A stretch of 64,000 nt of DNA from Rhodopila globiformis (GCF_002937115.1 NZ_NHRY01000139.1:62001-126000), one strand, 5' to 3'; counted from the stretch's first letter, positions 26,801 through 35,252 are shown. The notes: generated by a model from the sequence alone, not told the origin. Numbers and translations: made by a program.

Positions 26801-27342
26801 GCATGCTCGCCGGCATCGGGCACCGGCACGGGCGGCGCGGGGCAGGGGGCATCCAGCCCGCCCAGCCGCGCCGCCAGCCGCAGCGCCTGCGCCAGGTTGT
26901 CCGGGCCGCCGTGCCGCAGATAGGCATCCATCTGCCGCAGCGCCGCCTCCGGCACCGTGGACAGCGCCGCCAGCCGCGGGTCGTCGCGCGCGTCGCCCGG
27001 TACGATCGCCAGCGCGATGCCCAGGCGCCGGCAGTGCGCCGCCACTTCCTCGGCACCGTAGGTCCAGTAGTCCAGCCCGCCGAGCAGGCGGACGAGCACA
27101 CAGCGTGCCCGCGCCACCACCTGCTCGACATACAGGTCCACCGACATCGGATGCCGCAGCCGCCCGAGGCTGGCCAGCCGCAGCGACGGCCGCCCGTCGC
27201 CCAGCGCCTCCCACACCGCGGCGGCGGCGGCCAGGTCGCTGTCGGCGAACGACAGCAGCACGATATCGGCCGGAGTCTGGCCGAGATCCTCCGCGCGCTG
27301 CTCGTCGTCGAGCGTCCGGCCGTCCTGGACCAGAAGATGCAT
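23800..27342 (-). CDS. cobN: Cobaltochelatase large subunit CobN, carrying an in-frame palindromic insert
   Basis: CobN is the tetrapyrrole- and cobalt-binding subunit of the ATP-dependent chelatase acting on hydrogenobyrinate diamide; its CobS and CobT motor subunits are not in this window. The 1180 residues contain family blocks such as [72 protein letters not shown] and [17 protein letters not shown]. Residues about 707-734 are encoded by a complete copy of the dispersed palindrome ([14 protein letters not shown], then DGQDTPGHD). They fall in a linker between [10 protein letters not shown] and the LPTGRN block, so the enzyme may still work. Four-base overlap with cobM. Confidence 0.95.
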   Translation of the reverse strand: MHLLVQDGRTLDDEQRAEDLGQTPADIVLLSFADSDLAAAAAVWEALGDGRPSLRLASLGRLRHPMSVDLYVEQVVARARCVLVRLLGGLDYWTYGAEEVAAHCRRLGIALAIVPGDARDDPRLAALSTVPEAALRQMDAYLRHGGPDNLAQALRLAARLGGLDAPCPAPPVPVPDAGEHALPVPATGEAGLAVIVFYRAHLLAGDIAPVETLAAALADRGFGVRAVYVSSLKDPDVGAFVAARLRDWAPAVVLNATAFSAAQGDAGSPLDAAGVPVLQVLLSGAAREAWAESSRGLSQADLAMQVVLPELDGRLLTTAIAFKQQAAPEPMLEFARTRHCADEAGVALAADRALGWARLAATPRGGRRVAVVLSDYPGAAGEGGQVGHAVGLDSFASLDAILSLLAGQGYDTGGASPGAAALTRMLTEAPPAPLLTVADYRDVFTTLPAALRQDILACWGEPEADAAVQDGQFVLRHVRRGGFVLAVQPERGRAEERRATYHDPVQPPRHAYVAFYLWLRMRLDAHALLHLGTHGTLEWLPGKAVALSEACTPAALCRGLPVVYPFIVNNPGEAAAAKRRLGAVTIGHLTPPLKRAGSHGGAIELERLIDEYAVADGLDRRRATLLRREVLDRAASLGLLAESGVAPDAPEDEALARLDAYLCDVKELQIRDGLHVFGQAPGADSRAALVAALRRACGDVGRRAPAPSSWPGVSRSSALQRRAVDGQDTPGHDDGAERAEGALLPPADAHRHDANPTFARIEAALDRCAPSEAAALCAALDGRWVAPGPAGAPTRGRADVLPTGRNLFTVDPRTIPTRSAVALAERAADDLLRRHLQDHGDWPRSLVLDLWGSASLRTGGEDLALALVLLGVRPTWDDSSARVTGVTVLPLAVLDRPRVDVTLRISGLFRDMFEQQILLFDSAVRLVAERDEAPDWNRLAATARGLDAEAFRRATARIYGSAPGDYGAGVDAALAAGTWRDRAALGAAYLAGSAHAYGSGLDCGADFSARVAAADAFVHPQDHRETDLLDGGEHAAHEGGFAAAADALGQLPALYHLDTSQPEAPHTRTLIEEVALVTRGRAANPAWIAGMMRHGYRGGAEIARAVDGLFAFAATLPQRLDRPFDLLFDATLGNPEVDDFLRAANPQARAAMQARLREALRRDLWRPRRNAVIGLLSGDE
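25141..25222. repeat. Dispersed palindromic repeat, copy 3, inside cobN
   Basis: Arms at 25141-25169 and 25194-25222 are near-perfect complements with the same loop type as the intergenic copies. The reading frame of cobN passes through without a stop and continues into conserved CobN sequence on both sides, so this is a genuine protein-coding insertion. Confidence 0.95.
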
Positions 27343-27345
27343 CGA

Positions 27346-28401
27346 TCAGGCTGCCCCAGGGGCGGCAATGGCGTTGGCGATGGCGGCGCGGTCCAGGCCG
27401 CGCTGGCCGATGACCACCAGCCGCCCCTCACGCGCCGCGTCCCACGGCCGGTCGAAGGCGTGCTGCAGGCGGGTGCCGACGCCCTGCACCGCGAGGCGCA
27501 TCGGCTTGCCGCTGACCACGGCGAATCCCTTCACTCGCAGGATATCGTGCGCGGCGCACACCGCTTGCAGCCGCTGCACAAGGTCCTCCGGCGCCGCCAC
27601 TTCCGGCAGGGGGACGACGAAGCTCTCGAAATCGTCGTGCTCGTGCGCGCCGTTCATGGCGTCGTGGTGCGAGGGCCGGGACGCCAGGTCATCCTCGGCC
27701 GCCGCGCCCAGCCCCAGCAGCACCGCCGGATCGAGCCGCCCGTGCCGCGCCGGCACCAGCTTCACCGCGCGGGCCAGCGCGCCGCCGATGTCGTGCCGCA
27801 GCCGCGCCAGCGTCGCCGGGTCCAGCAGGTCCGCCTTGTTCAGCACGACCATGTCGGCCGCCTGCAACTGGTCCTGGTAAACCTCGGCCAGGGGGTTGTC
27901 GTGATCGACCGACGGGTCCTCGGCCCGCTGCCGCTCCACCGCCTCGGGGTCGTCGGCGAACCGCCCGGCCGCCACCGCCGGGCCGTCCACCACCGCCAGC
28001 ACGCCGTCGACCGTGACGCGGGCGCGCACCGCCGGCCAGCCGAATGCCTTCAGCAGCGGCTTGGGCAAAGCGAGGCCGGAGGTCTCGATGACGATGTGCT
28101 CCGGCGGGTCCGCGCGGTTGATCAGGGCTTCGATGGTGGGAAGGAAATCGTCGGCCACGGTGCAGCACAGGCAGCCGTTGGCCAGTTCGACGATGTCCTC
28201 GTCGCGGCAGCCCGGGACGCCGCAGTTGCGCAAAATGTCGCCGTCGATGCCGAGTTCGCCGAACTCGTTGACGATGACGGCGATGCGCCGGCCGCCGGCG
28301 TTCTCCAGCAAATGGCGGACCAGCGTGGTCTTGCCGGCGCCGAGGAAGCCGGTGACGATGGTGGCGGGAATGCGGGCGGCGCCGCGGTTGGTCAGGCTCA
28401 T
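27346..28401 (-). CDS. cobW: CobW-type GTP-binding metallochaperone
   Basis: This 351-residue P-loop G3E GTPase is thought to supply cobalt to the chelatase. Visible are the Walker A GFLGAGKTTLVRHLL, EFGELGID, the metal-binding NGCLCCTV (CxCC motif), the GTPase NKADLLDP, a His-rich patch HHDAMNGAHEHDD near residue 255, and the C-terminal CobW domain ending LVVIGQRGLDRAAI. It lies four bases upstream of cobN and overlaps the DUF1636 gene by four bases. That context favours a cobalt rather than zinc role. Confidence 0.95.
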   Translation of the reverse strand: MSLTNRGAARIPATIVTGFLGAGKTTLVRHLLENAGGRRIAVIVNEFGELGIDGDILRNCGVPGCRDEDIVELANGCLCCTVADDFLPTIEALINRADPPEHIVIETSGLALPKPLLKAFGWPAVRARVTVDGVLAVVDGPAVAAGRFADDPEAVERQRAEDPSVDHDNPLAEVYQDQLQAADMVVLNKADLLDPATLARLRHDIGGALARAVKLVPARHGRLDPAVLLGLGAAAEDDLASRPSHHDAMNGAHEHDDFESFVVPLPEVAAPEDLVQRLQAVCAAHDILRVKGFAVVSGKPMRLAVQGVGTRLQHAFDRPWDAAREGRLVVIGQRGLDRAAIANAIAAPGAA

Positions 28402-28769
28402 GCGAGTGTCTCCAGGGCAGGCACGCGGGCCAGGATGGCGTTGCGCAGCGAGGCGGGACGGCGGGACGGCAGCACCGCCCCCGAGCGGGACGCCACATAG
28501 GCGGCGCCGTAGTCGATCAGGTCGCCGGCCTGCGCGGGCGTGAGGTCCGCGAGCAGGTAGGTCCACTTGCCCGGCATGGCGATGGCGGCGGTGCAGCCGC
28601 GCGCGCAGTTGGCGAGGCAGGCGACGCCGGAGAGGGAGAGCGGCGCGTCGCCGGCGGCCAGCCTGCTTTCCAGTTCGGCGTGCAGCACCGTACCGGGTGG
28701 GGTTTCGTCCGCGGCCAGGTCGCGCCCGGCGCGGCAGGTGGTGCAGACAATCAGCCGCGCCCGGGTCAT
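28398..28769 (-). CDS. DUF1636 thioredoxin-like [2Fe-2S] protein
   Basis: The 123-residue protein has Cys at LIVCTTCRAGRD and CLANCARGCTAAIAMPGKW, the four-cysteine layout of DUF1636, a ferredoxin-like family often next to cobW. ATG 28769 (MTRARLIVCTTC) is chosen; upstream codons lie in repeat-rich DNA. It is the first gene of the cobW-cobN-cobM-cobI operon. A role in cobalt handling or redox supply is inferred from this linkage only. Confidence 0.85.
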   Translation of the reverse strand: MTRARLIVCTTCRAGRDLAADETPPGTVLHAELESRLAAGDAPLSLSGVACLANCARGCTAAIAMPGKWTYLLADLTPAQAGDLIDYGAAYVASRSGAVLPSRRPASLRNAILARVPALETLA

Positions 28770-28880
28770 GCGGGCGCTCCCGGGTTGGAAGGCCCGTTCA
28801 GGCGGCGTGTGGCGGGAGGCGGCACGCGCGGGACGGGCGGTGGTGCGCAACGGGCGCCGCCGTTGCGGTTTCGCTGACCG

Positions 28881-29089
28881 GTTTTCAACACGGAGAAGAC
28901 GGAGGTCACACGGAGTTCCACGGAGAAGAATGGTATTGCGCTTCGCGCGAAGCGCCTGAAGAAGAATGATATTACGCTTTGCGCGAAGCGCCTGAAACCA
29001 CCGGACGGCGCCATTGGGCCGATCAGGCCGATACCCCCGGAAAGCTCTGTGGAACTCCGTGTAACCTCCGTTAACTCCGTGTTGAAAAC
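28881..29089. repeat. Inverted repeat with internal 36-bp tandem repeat
   Basis: The left arm 28881-28925 (gttttcaacacggagaagac...) and right arm 29045-29089 (...ttaactccgtgttgaaaac) are near complements of about 45 bases. Between them lie two 36-base tandem units, 28925-28960 and 28961-28996, each containing gcgcgaagcgcctgaa. The cacggag/ctccgtg words resemble repeats upstream of the GxxExxY remnant at 6.1 kb. It occupies the divergent DUF1636/cobO spacer (28770-29257); I see no gene or riboswitch there. Confidence 0.9.
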
Positions 29090-29257
29090 GCGGAGCCGGC
29101 TACGCCCCAGCCGGTTCCGGCGTGGCACGCCCGCCCCGACACAAGGTGCGACCAGGTCGCCGCCCATGCCTGCCCTGGTGTCTCCCCGCCGCAACCGCCC
29201 CTGGCGCCGCCCGCCTCGCCGCTGCCATAACCCTCGCTTTCCACCAAGGAGCCCACC

Positions 29258-29866
29258 ATGGCCGAGCCCGACGACGCCGCCCGCCACCGCGCCAAAATGG
29301 AAAAGCGCAAGCAGATGCAGGACACCGAGGCCGCCGCCCGCACCCGCGAGCAGGGCCTGCTGATGGTCCACACCGGCACTGGCAAGGGCAAGTCCACCGC
29401 CGCCTGGGGCTTGGCGCTGCGCATGCTGGGGTATGGCAAGCGCGTCGGCGTGGTGCAGTTCATCAAGGGTGCCTGGACCACCGGCGAGCGCGCCGCGCTG
29501 GAAAGCTTCGGCCCGCTCGTCACCTGGCACACGCTGGGCGAGGGCTTTACCTGGAACACCCAGGACAAGGCCCGCGACATCGCCACCTGCCGCCGCGCCT
29601 GGGAGCAGGCGCTGGCGCTGATGCAGGACCCGGACCTCGCGCTGCTCATCCTCGACGAACTCAACATCGCCCTGCGCTACGACTACCTGCCGCTCGACGA
29701 GGTGCTGGACGCGCTGCGTAACCGTCCGCCAGGGCTGCACGTGGTGGTGACCGGCCGCAACGCGAAGCCGGCCCTGGTCGAGGCGGCCGACATGGTCACC
29801 GAGATGACGCTGGTGAAGCATCACACCGCCGCGGGGGTGAAGGCGCAGCCGGGGATCGAGTTCTGA
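29258..29866 (+). CDS. cobO: Cob(I)yrinic acid a,c-diamide adenosyltransferase
   Basis: This enzyme (CobO/BtuR/CobA-type) transfers the 5'-deoxyadenosyl group from ATP to Co(I) corrinoids. The 202 residues show MVHTGTGKGKSTAAWGLALR (P-loop ~37-50), QFIKGAWTTGERAAL, LILDELNIALRYDYLP, VVVTGRNAKPALVEAADM and VTEMTLVKHH. AAGGAG precedes the ATG. Its last 46 bases overlap the end of the convergent cobA. Confidence 0.95.
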   Translation: MAEPDDAARHRAKMEKRKQMQDTEAAARTREQGLLMVHTGTGKGKSTAAWGLALRMLGYGKRVGVVQFIKGAWTTGERAALESFGPLVTWHTLGEGFTWNTQDKARDIATCRRAWEQALALMQDPDLALLILDELNIALRYDYLPLDEVLDALRNRPPGLHVVVTGRNAKPALVEAADMVTEMTLVKHHTAAGVKAQPGIEF

Positions 29867-30636
29867 TCCTCGCCGGGTAACGCCGCCAGCACCAGGATGA
29901 ACACCACCGGCGGTTCCAGCGCCGCCTGCTCCAGCCGCGCCGCGATGGAATCCAGTGGCGCGGTCACCTGCCGCTGCGCCGGCAGGCTGGCCTGGGAGAT
30001 CGCAGTCACGTCCACCGCGGTGCCCGCCGGCAGGGCGGCGCGCAGGCGCGACACCAGGCCGGTCAGCGCGCGCAGGCCCATGTAGAACACCAGCGTGGTG
30101 CCGCCGGCCAGCAACGCCGCCCAGTCCTCGGCCTGGTCCGGCTCGCCCTCGGCGGTGCGGCCGGTGCACAGCAGAACGGCGGAGGCGCGGTGCCGCTCGG
30201 TCAGCGGCACGCCGGCCAGGCTGGCGGCGGCGAGGCCGGCGGTGATGCCGGGGACGAACTCATAGGGGATGCCGTGCGCGGCCAGGAAGCGGGCCTCCTC
30301 GGCGGCGCGGCCGAACACCAGCGGGTCGCCGGATTTCAGCCGCACGACGCGGCGGCCCTGCTGCCAGCCCTCCTGCATCAGCGTGTTGATGCGGGCCTGC
30401 CGCGCGTCCTGGCCCTCGGCCGAGCCGCAGCGGCGGCCGACATCGACGATCTCGGCGCGCGTCCCGGTGGCGGCCAGCAGCGCATCGGGCACCAGCAGGT
30501 CGCGCAGCACCAGGTCCGCCTCGGCGATGCGGCGGAAGGCGCGGCGGGTGAGAAGGTCGGGATCGCCCGGCCCGGCACCGACGATGCTGACCGCGTGCCG
30601 GAGGATCGTGGCGTCCATCATGGTTCTCTTGCTCAT
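29821..30636 (-). CDS. cobA: Uroporphyrinogen-III C-methyltransferase
   Basis: SUMT methylates C2 and C7 of uroporphyrinogen III, making precorrin-2, the branch point to corrinoids. The 271-residue sequence contains VSIVGAGPGDPDLLTRRAFRRI, DLVLRDLLVPDALLA, RLKSGDPLVFGRAAEEARFL, EFVPGITAGLAAASLAGVPLTER and FYMGLRAL. There is no CysG dehydrogenase/chelatase extension. It ends the ten-gene riboswitch operon and overlaps cobP by four bases (ATGA). Its 3' end overlaps convergent cobO. Confidence 0.95.
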   Translation of the reverse strand: MSKRTMMDATILRHAVSIVGAGPGDPDLLTRRAFRRIAEADLVLRDLLVPDALLAATGTRAEIVDVGRRCGSAEGQDARQARINTLMQEGWQQGRRVVRLKSGDPLVFGRAAEEARFLAAHGIPYEFVPGITAGLAAASLAGVPLTERHRASAVLLCTGRTAEGEPDQAEDWAALLAGGTTLVFYMGLRALTGLVSRLRAALPAGTAVDVTAISQASLPAQRQVTAPLDSIAARLEQAALEPPVVFILVLAALPGEDQNSIPGCAFTPAAV

Positions 30637-31151
30637 TTCAGTTGCACCGGGCAGCCGGCGACCAGCAGCCAGGCCTCGGTGGCGGCGGCGGCGGTGCGCT
30701 GGCCCAGCCAGCCGGTCAGGTCGCGGAAGCGCCGCAGGGCGGCATCCATCGGCACCGGGCTCCAGCCGATTTCGTCGCCGACGATCACCACGGGGTAGGG
30801 CGCGGCGCGCAGGCGGTGAAGCAGCGCACTCCATGCGTCGAGGATGGCGGCGTCCGGCTGGTCGAACCGCGCCGCGGCCCACAGCACGATGCTGTCCAGC
30901 AGCACGCCGGCGGGCGGCGGCGACAGCGCGTCCAGTGCGGCGGCGATGTCGGCGGGCGCTTCCAGGGTGCGCCAGCCGGGCGGACGCTCGGTCTGGTGGC
31001 GGCGGACCCGCTCTAGCATGTCGGCGTCGTCCGGGTCGGTCTGCCAGGTGGCGATGAACACGACGCCGTCGCCCCAGGCGCGGGCGATGTCCACCGCCCG
31101 CGCGCTCTTGCCGCTGCGCACCGGGCCGGTGAGGAAGGTCAGCTCAGCCAT
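30633..31151 (-). CDS. cobP: Bifunctional adenosylcobinamide kinase/guanylyltransferase
   Basis: CobP (CobU in Salmonella) phosphorylates adenosylcobinamide and attaches GMP. The 172-residue protein has the P-loop FLTGPVRSGKSARAVDIA, FIATWQTDPDDADMLERVRRHQTERPPGW (split over the guanylylated-His region, RRHQ), and VVIVGDEIGWSPVP. ATG 31151 (MAELTFLTGP) was chosen; in-frame residues upstream derive from the palindromic repeat. The start overlaps the extended cbiO reading frame by eight bases. Confidence 0.95.
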   Translation of the reverse strand: MAELTFLTGPVRSGKSARAVDIARAWGDGVVFIATWQTDPDDADMLERVRRHQTERPPGWRTLEAPADIAAALDALSPPPAGVLLDSIVLWAAARFDQPDAAILDAWSALLHRLRAAPYPVVIVGDEIGWSPVPMDAALRRFRDLTGWLGQRTAAAATEAWLLVAGCPVQLK

Positions 31152-32076
31152 GCGGGGGCCTTTCGCGGCGAAGCGGGGCGGCGGCCGCTCCGTCAGGGGC
31201 CGCCAATTCGTCATGGCCGGGCGTGTCCCGGCCATCGGCGCTTCGACGGTGGGGAGTGGATGGCCGGGACACGCCCGGCCATGACGGTGAGGAAACGGGC
31301 CGCCGCCCATCGGCGAACCGCCGCGGCCGCAGCCCGGCGGCGGCGATCACCGGCGCGTCGTCCAGTACCGCGGCGGCGCCGCCGTGCGCGATCACCCGGC
31401 CCTGGTGCAGCACCGCCACCTCATCCGCCCAGTGCCGCGCCAGCAGCAGGTCGTGCGTCGAGAACACCACCGTCATGCCCTGCGCATGCAGCGCGTCGAG
31501 GTGATCCAGCAAAATGTCGATCCCCGCCGGGTCCAGCCCGGCCGTCGGCTCGTCCAGCACCAGCATGGCCGGGCGCATCGCCAGCGCCCCGGCGATCGCC
31601 GCCCGCTTGCGCTGGCCGTGGCTGAGCATGTGCGGCGGCAGCGCGCCGAGCGCCTCCAGCCCCACCGCCGCCAGCGCCGCCGCCACCCGGCGCGCCACCT
31701 CGGCCGGATCCAGCCCGAGGTTCAGCGGCCCGAAGGACACGTCCTGCGCCAGCGTGCCGGCGAACAACTGGTCGTCCGGGTCCTGGAACACCAGCGCCAC
31801 GGCCTGCCGCAGCGCCGCCAGCCCGCGGCGGCTGTAGTCAATCGGCTGCCCCTGCCAGCGGACCTCGCCGGATGCCGGGCGCAGCGTGCCGTTCAGGTGC
31901 AGCAGCAGCGTCGATTTGCCCGAGCCGTTGCCGCCGAGCAGCGCCAGCCGCACGCCCGGCCGCACTGCCAGGCTCGCTCCGGCCAGGGCCTCGCGGCGCT
32001 GCCCGGGCGCCCGCGCCGCGGCGGCTTCGGTGCCGGGCCAGGCGTAGCGCAGGCCGATGGCGTCCAGCAGCGTCAT
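31144..32076 (-). CDS. cbiO: Cobalt ECF/ABC transporter ATPase with repeat-derived C-terminus
   Basis: CbiO powers cobalt import through CbiMNQ. Visible are Walker A LLGGNGSGKSTLLLHLNG, the Q-loop VFQDPDDQLFAGTL, LSHGQRKRAAIAGALAM (signature), Walker B MLVLDEPTAGLDP and the switch His in VFSTHDLLLA. The ABC fold ends near residue 255. Residues ~264-290 (SWPGVSRPSTPHRR, DGRDTPGHD) are encoded by a palindromic repeat, with about 20 further residues to a stop just inside cobP. The insertion has therefore replaced or extended the natural C-terminus. Confidence 0.95.
   Translation of the reverse strand: MTLLDAIGLRYAWPGTEAAAARAPGQRREALAGASLAVRPGVRLALLGGNGSGKSTLLLHLNGTLRPASGEVRWQGQPIDYSRRGLAALRQAVALVFQDPDDQLFAGTLAQDVSFGPLNLGLDPAEVARRVAAALAAVGLEALGALPPHMLSHGQRKRAAIAGALAMRPAMLVLDEPTAGLDPAGIDILLDHLDALHAQGMTVVFSTHDLLLARHWADEVAVLHQGRVIAHGGAAAVLDDAPVIAAAGLRPRRFADGRRPVSSPSWPGVSRPSTPHRRSADGRDTPGHDELAAPDGAAAAPLRRERPPHG
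31209..31286. repeat. Dispersed palindromic repeat, copy 4, in the 3' end of cbiO
   Basis: Perfect 27-base arms at 31209-31235 and 31260-31286. It is read in the same frame and strand sense as copy 3 in cobN, giving the related peptide SWPGVSRPS...DGRDTPGHD. It lies inside the riboswitch operon between the cbiO core and cobP. Confidence 0.95.
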
Positions 32077-32828
32077 GCGCCGATGGCCCGGGCGAGGCCG
32101 AACGCCACGCCGCCGAGCAGCATCGGCACGCCGGCGGCCAGCGTCCAGCCGAGGGGGCTGGCGGCGGAATCGGGCGGCAGCACCGGCAGGCGATCGACAT
32201 AGCCGCGGGCCGCCAGGCCACGCTCCAGCCGCGCGGCGCGATCCAGGCTGCGCAGGAACAGCAGCGCCATCGCCTGCGCGGCGGAGCGCAGCATCAGGCG
32301 TTTCGTCGCGAAGCCCAGCCGGTTGTCCAGCGCGCGGACCATGCTGGCGCGTGTCTCATCCAGCACGAACAGGGTGCGGTGCACCAGCATCAGCAGGTCG
32401 AGCAGCGCCTCCGGCGTGCCGGCGCGGCGCAGCAGGGCGATCCAGGCCGCGGCGGGCACGGTGCAGGCGAAGCACAGCGTCACCGCCAGCGCCCCGGCGG
32501 CGCGCAGGCCGGCCCGCAGCGCGGTCGCCGCACCGGCGGCGCTCAGGCCGATGGTCACGCCGTGGTCGAAGCCCAGCGTCACGCACAGCGCCAGCGCGCT
32601 GGTCAGCAGGAAGCCGAGCGGCACCAGCATGGCGCCGAGGAACAACCGCCCCGGCACGCCCGCGCCTGCCACGGCGGCGAGGCCGGCGGCGATGCCGATC
32701 AGCGGCCCGGCGGCCAGCGGCGGCGCCAGCAGCACGCAGGCCATCAGCCCGGCGCAGAACAGCGTGACGGGGCCGGCGTGGCGGTGCCAGCGGTTGGTGT
32801 TGGCGCAGGACTCAATCGCGCGCAGCAT
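32073..32828 (-). CDS. cbiQ: Cobalt ECF transporter transmembrane component
   Basis: CbiQ is the T-component that couples CbiO to the substrate-binding CbiM. The 251-residue protein has several hydrophobic helices (LFCAGLMACVLLAPPLAAG, GRLFLGAMLVPLGFLLTSAL) and the coupling motif region MVRALDNRLGF...AARLERGLAARGY, resembling the conserved A-R-G pattern of T-components. ATG 32828 ([14 protein letters not shown]) overlaps cbiN slightly. It overlaps cbiO by four bases. Confidence 0.9.
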   Translation of the reverse strand: MLRAIESCANTNRWHRHAGPVTLFCAGLMACVLLAPPLAAGPLIGIAAGLAAVAGAGVPGRLFLGAMLVPLGFLLTSALALCVTLGFDHGVTIGLSAAGAATALRAGLRAAGALAVTLCFACTVPAAAWIALLRRAGTPEALLDLLMLVHRTLFVLDETRASMVRALDNRLGFATKRLMLRSAAQAMALLFLRSLDRAARLERGLAARGYVDRLPVLPPDSAASPLGWTLAAGVPMLLGGVAFGLARAIGA

Positions 32829-33129
32829 CGTCACGCCCCACCCCGTCCCGTTTTGTCCGCCGCCCGCGCACATAGCCCAGGACATAGCCGACGGCGCCGG
32901 CGCCGATGGCCGCCTGCACGCCGAACAGCAGGCTTTCCACCTCGCTGCTCGGCGGCTGCCACAACGGCTTGAACCAGCGGTGGTAGCCGGGGTCGAGTTT
33001 CTGGATCATCGCCGTCGCCTGGTCGTCCGAGCCGCCGAACGAGTGGTCTCCGCCCGGCGTGATCAGCGCCAGTGGCAGCGTCGCCAGCGCCACCGCGCCC
33101 AGCGCCAGCAGGATGTTCTGCGTCCTCAT
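32812..33129 (-). CDS. cbiN: Cobalt transporter accessory subunit
   Basis: The 105-residue protein has an N-terminal helix ([18 protein letters not shown]), an extracytoplasmic loop [38 protein letters not shown] and a second helix ([17 protein letters not shown]), the known two-helix layout of CbiN, which assists CbiM in cobalt loading. It overlaps cbiM and cbiQ. The basic tail [14 protein letters not shown] lies in the cytosol. Confidence 0.9.
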   Translation of the reverse strand: MRTQNILLALGAVALATLPLALITPGGDHSFGGSDDQATAMIQKLDPGYHRWFKPLWQPPSSEVESLLFGVQAAIGAGAVGYVLGYVRGRRTKRDGVGRDDAARD

Positions 33130-33812
33130 GACTGCACCGCCTTGGGCCGCACCGGCTTGGCTGGCAGCAGCCCGGCAAGTTGCCCGCCGGCGTGGCTGCG
33201 CAGCATGTTCATCACCAGCACCGTCAGCAGCCCCTCGCTGATCGCCAACGGCACCTGGGTGATGGCGAACACGCCGAGGAACTTCACCGCCGCCCCGAGG
33301 ATGCCGCCGACGGGGTCGGGGAAGGCCAGCGCCAGCTGCAGCGAGGTGACGCAATAGGTAACCAGATCGGACAGCGACGCGGCCAGGAACAGCGTCAGGT
33401 TCACCGGCAGGCCGACGGCATTGCCCGCCCGCCAGATCCACCAGGCGGTGAAGCTGCCGGCGATCGCCATGGAGAAGGTGTTGGCGCCCAGCGTGGTCAG
33501 CCCGCCATGCGCCAGGAACAGGGCCTGGAACAGCAGCACGACGCAGCCGACGACGCTCATGATCCACGGTCCGAACAGCACGCTGCCGAAGCCGATGCCG
33601 GTGGGATGCGAGCAACTGCCGGTCACCGAGGGCAGCTTCAGCGACGACAGCACGAAGGTGAAGCCGCCGCTCGCCCCCAGCAGCAGCCGCGCCTCCCCGT
33701 CTTCCCGCAGCCGATCGGCCAGCTTTTTCACGCCGTAGCCGACGAAGGGGGCGGCGACGGCGGTCCATGCGGCGGCGTGGGCGGCGGGCAGGTAGCCTTC
33801 CATGATGTGCAT
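33126..33812 (-). CDS. cbiM: Cobalt ECF transporter substrate-specific component
   Basis: CbiM binds Co2+; the N-terminal MHIMEGYLP, with His2, is the metal-binding signature of the CbiM/NikM family. The 228-residue membrane protein also has [56 protein letters not shown] in its central helices, and a His in a conserved loop. It lies directly downstream of cobB within the operon, consistent with B12-controlled cobalt uptake. Confidence 0.95.
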   Translation of the reverse strand: MHIMEGYLPAAHAAAWTAVAAPFVGYGVKKLADRLREDGEARLLLGASGGFTFVLSSLKLPSVTGSCSHPTGIGFGSVLFGPWIMSVVGCVVLLFQALFLAHGGLTTLGANTFSMAIAGSFTAWWIWRAGNAVGLPVNLTLFLAASLSDLVTYCVTSLQLALAFPDPVGGILGAAVKFLGVFAITQVPLAISEGLLTVLVMNMLRSHAGGQLAGLLPAKPVRPKAVQS

Positions 33813-33827
33813 GTTGCGGTCCTTGGC

Positions 33828-35252
33828 TCAGGGACAGGCGGTGGCGCGCAGCCGGGCGACCAGGCGGTCCGCCAGGTCCGGGCGCTGGGCGAGGGGGATG
33901 TGCAGATAGCTGGCCAGCAGGCCCTTGTCAGCATGGCCGGCGGGCATGGGTGATGCGCCGGCGCGGGTGCCACAGGCGCGCCAGGCGGGGGCGGGCGGCG
34001 CGGCGGCACGGTCCCAGGTGCTGTAGTGGAACTCGTGGCCGCGCAGCGTATCGCCGGCATCGGCCAGCGAGGTGTCGGCCAGGGCGGTGGCCTCGCGGTA
34101 GCCCAGCGCGGCCAGGCGCGGGGTCATGCGCGTCTCGCCCGGCACCAGGCCGGCCATCGTGTGGCGTGCGCCGCCGGCATCGACCAGCGCTTCGGTCAAC
34201 GCCATGAAGCCGCCGCACTCGGCCAGCAGCGGGGCGCCGCGGGCGTGCAGGGCGCGCAGGTCCTGCCACAGGCCGGTGTTGGCGCTGAGCGCGCGCGCAT
34301 GCAGTTCCGGATAGCCGCCACCGAGCCAGACGCCGGCGGCGCCGGGCGGCAGACGCTCGCCGGCGACCGGGCTGAACCAGGCGAGGCGCGCCCCGGCGGC
34401 GGCGAGCAGGTCGAGGTCGTCCTGGTAGTAGAAGGCGAAGGCCGCATCGCGGGCCACCGCCAGCATTGGCCCATCCGTTGGCCCGTCCGCTGGCCCATCC
34501 GCTGGCCCGTCCGCTGGCCCGTCCGCTGGCCCATGCGCCGCCGGTGCCGGGGCGGGCAGGGGCGGCGCCGCCGCGGCCAGGCGCAGCAGCGCATCGAGGT
34601 CGAAGCGGGCGGCCACCGCCTCGGCCGCGGTGTCCAGCACCGCGTCGGCGGATCCAGCCTCGGCGGCGAGGTGCAGGCCGAGGTGCCGCTCCGGCACCGT
34701 CAGCCCGGTTTCGCGCGGCAGCCAGCCAAGGATCGGCAGGCCGGTCGCATCGGTGATCGCCGCGCCGCAACCGCGCGCGTGCCGTTCGGAGCCGGCGAAG
34801 TTCAGCGCCACTGCCGCCACCGGGCGGGCCGGATCGAACCGGGCGAAGCCGAGCGCGGTCGCCGCGGCGCTGCGGGCGGAGCCGGATATGTTCAGCACCA
34901 GCAGCACCGGCGCCTGCACCAGGGCGGCGATCTCGGCGGCGGAACCGGCGTCGCTGTCGAAGCGGGCGCCGTCGAACAGGCCCATCACGCCCTCGATGAT
35001 GGCGATGTCGGCGCCGGCGCAGCCGCGGCGGAAGCTGTCGCGCATGGCCTGTTTGCCCAGCATCCAGGTGTCGAGGTTGCGGCACGGGCGGCCCGCGGCG
35101 CGGCTGTGCCAGCCGGGGTCGATGTAGTCGGGACCGCACTTGAACGGCTGCACCCGCAGGCCGCGGCGGCGCAGCACGCCGATGAGGCCGGCTGTCAAGA
35201 GCGTCTTGCCGACGCCCGAGCCGGTGCCGGCGATCAGCAGGCGGGGGATCAT
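33828..35252 (-). CDS. cobB: Hydrogenobyrinate/cobyrinate a,c-diamide synthase with Gly-Pro-Ala-Asp tandem linker
   Basis: CobB amidates the a and c side chains using glutamine and ATP. The 474-residue protein has the P-loop-like LLIAGTGSGVGKTLLTAGLIG, FKCGPDYIDPGWHS, IIEGVMGLFDGARFDSD, and a class I amidotransferase domain with GVWLGGGYPELHA, the catalytic Cys in PLLAECGGFMAL and GHEFHYSTWDR. Between the domains, residues ~239-262 are a repeat of the tetrapeptide GPAD/GPTD encoded by a 12-base tandem repeat. It overlaps cobC by four bases. Confidence 0.95.
   Translation of the reverse strand: MIPRLLIAGTGSGVGKTLLTAGLIGVLRRRGLRVQPFKCGPDYIDPGWHSRAAGRPCRNLDTWMLGKQAMRDSFRRGCAGADIAIIEGVMGLFDGARFDSDAGSAAEIAALVQAPVLLVLNISGSARSAAATALGFARFDPARPVAAVALNFAGSERHARGCGAAITDATGLPILGWLPRETGLTVPERHLGLHLAAEAGSADAVLDTAAEAVAARFDLDALLRLAAAAPPLPAPAPAAHGPADGPADGPADGPADGPTDGPMLAVARDAAFAFYYQDDLDLLAAAGARLAWFSPVAGERLPPGAAGVWLGGGYPELHARALSANTGLWQDLRALHARGAPLLAECGGFMALTEALVDAGGARHTMAGLVPGETRMTPRLAALGYREATALADTSLADAGDTLRGHEFHYSTWDRAAAPPAPAWRACGTRAGASPMPAGHADKGLLASYLHIPLAQRPDLADRLVARLRATACP
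34467..34538. repeat. 12-bp tandem repeat in cobB
   Basis: About six units of tggccc(a/g)tccgc in tandem keep the frame and encode alternating Gly-Pro-Ala-Asp in the linker between the synthetase and glutaminase domains. Such arrays often change length by slippage without damaging the protein. Confidence 0.9.

Noticed and set aside
25318-28500. A 1060-codon plus-strand frame opposite cobN and cobW
   Set aside because: Same reason: antisense to conserved genes, biased composition, no motif or ribosome-binding site.
28770-29257. Possible riboswitch ahead of cobO or the DUF1636-cobW operon
   Set aside because: None of the conserved cobalamin-aptamer segments is present on either strand; the structure there is a simple inverted and tandem repeat.
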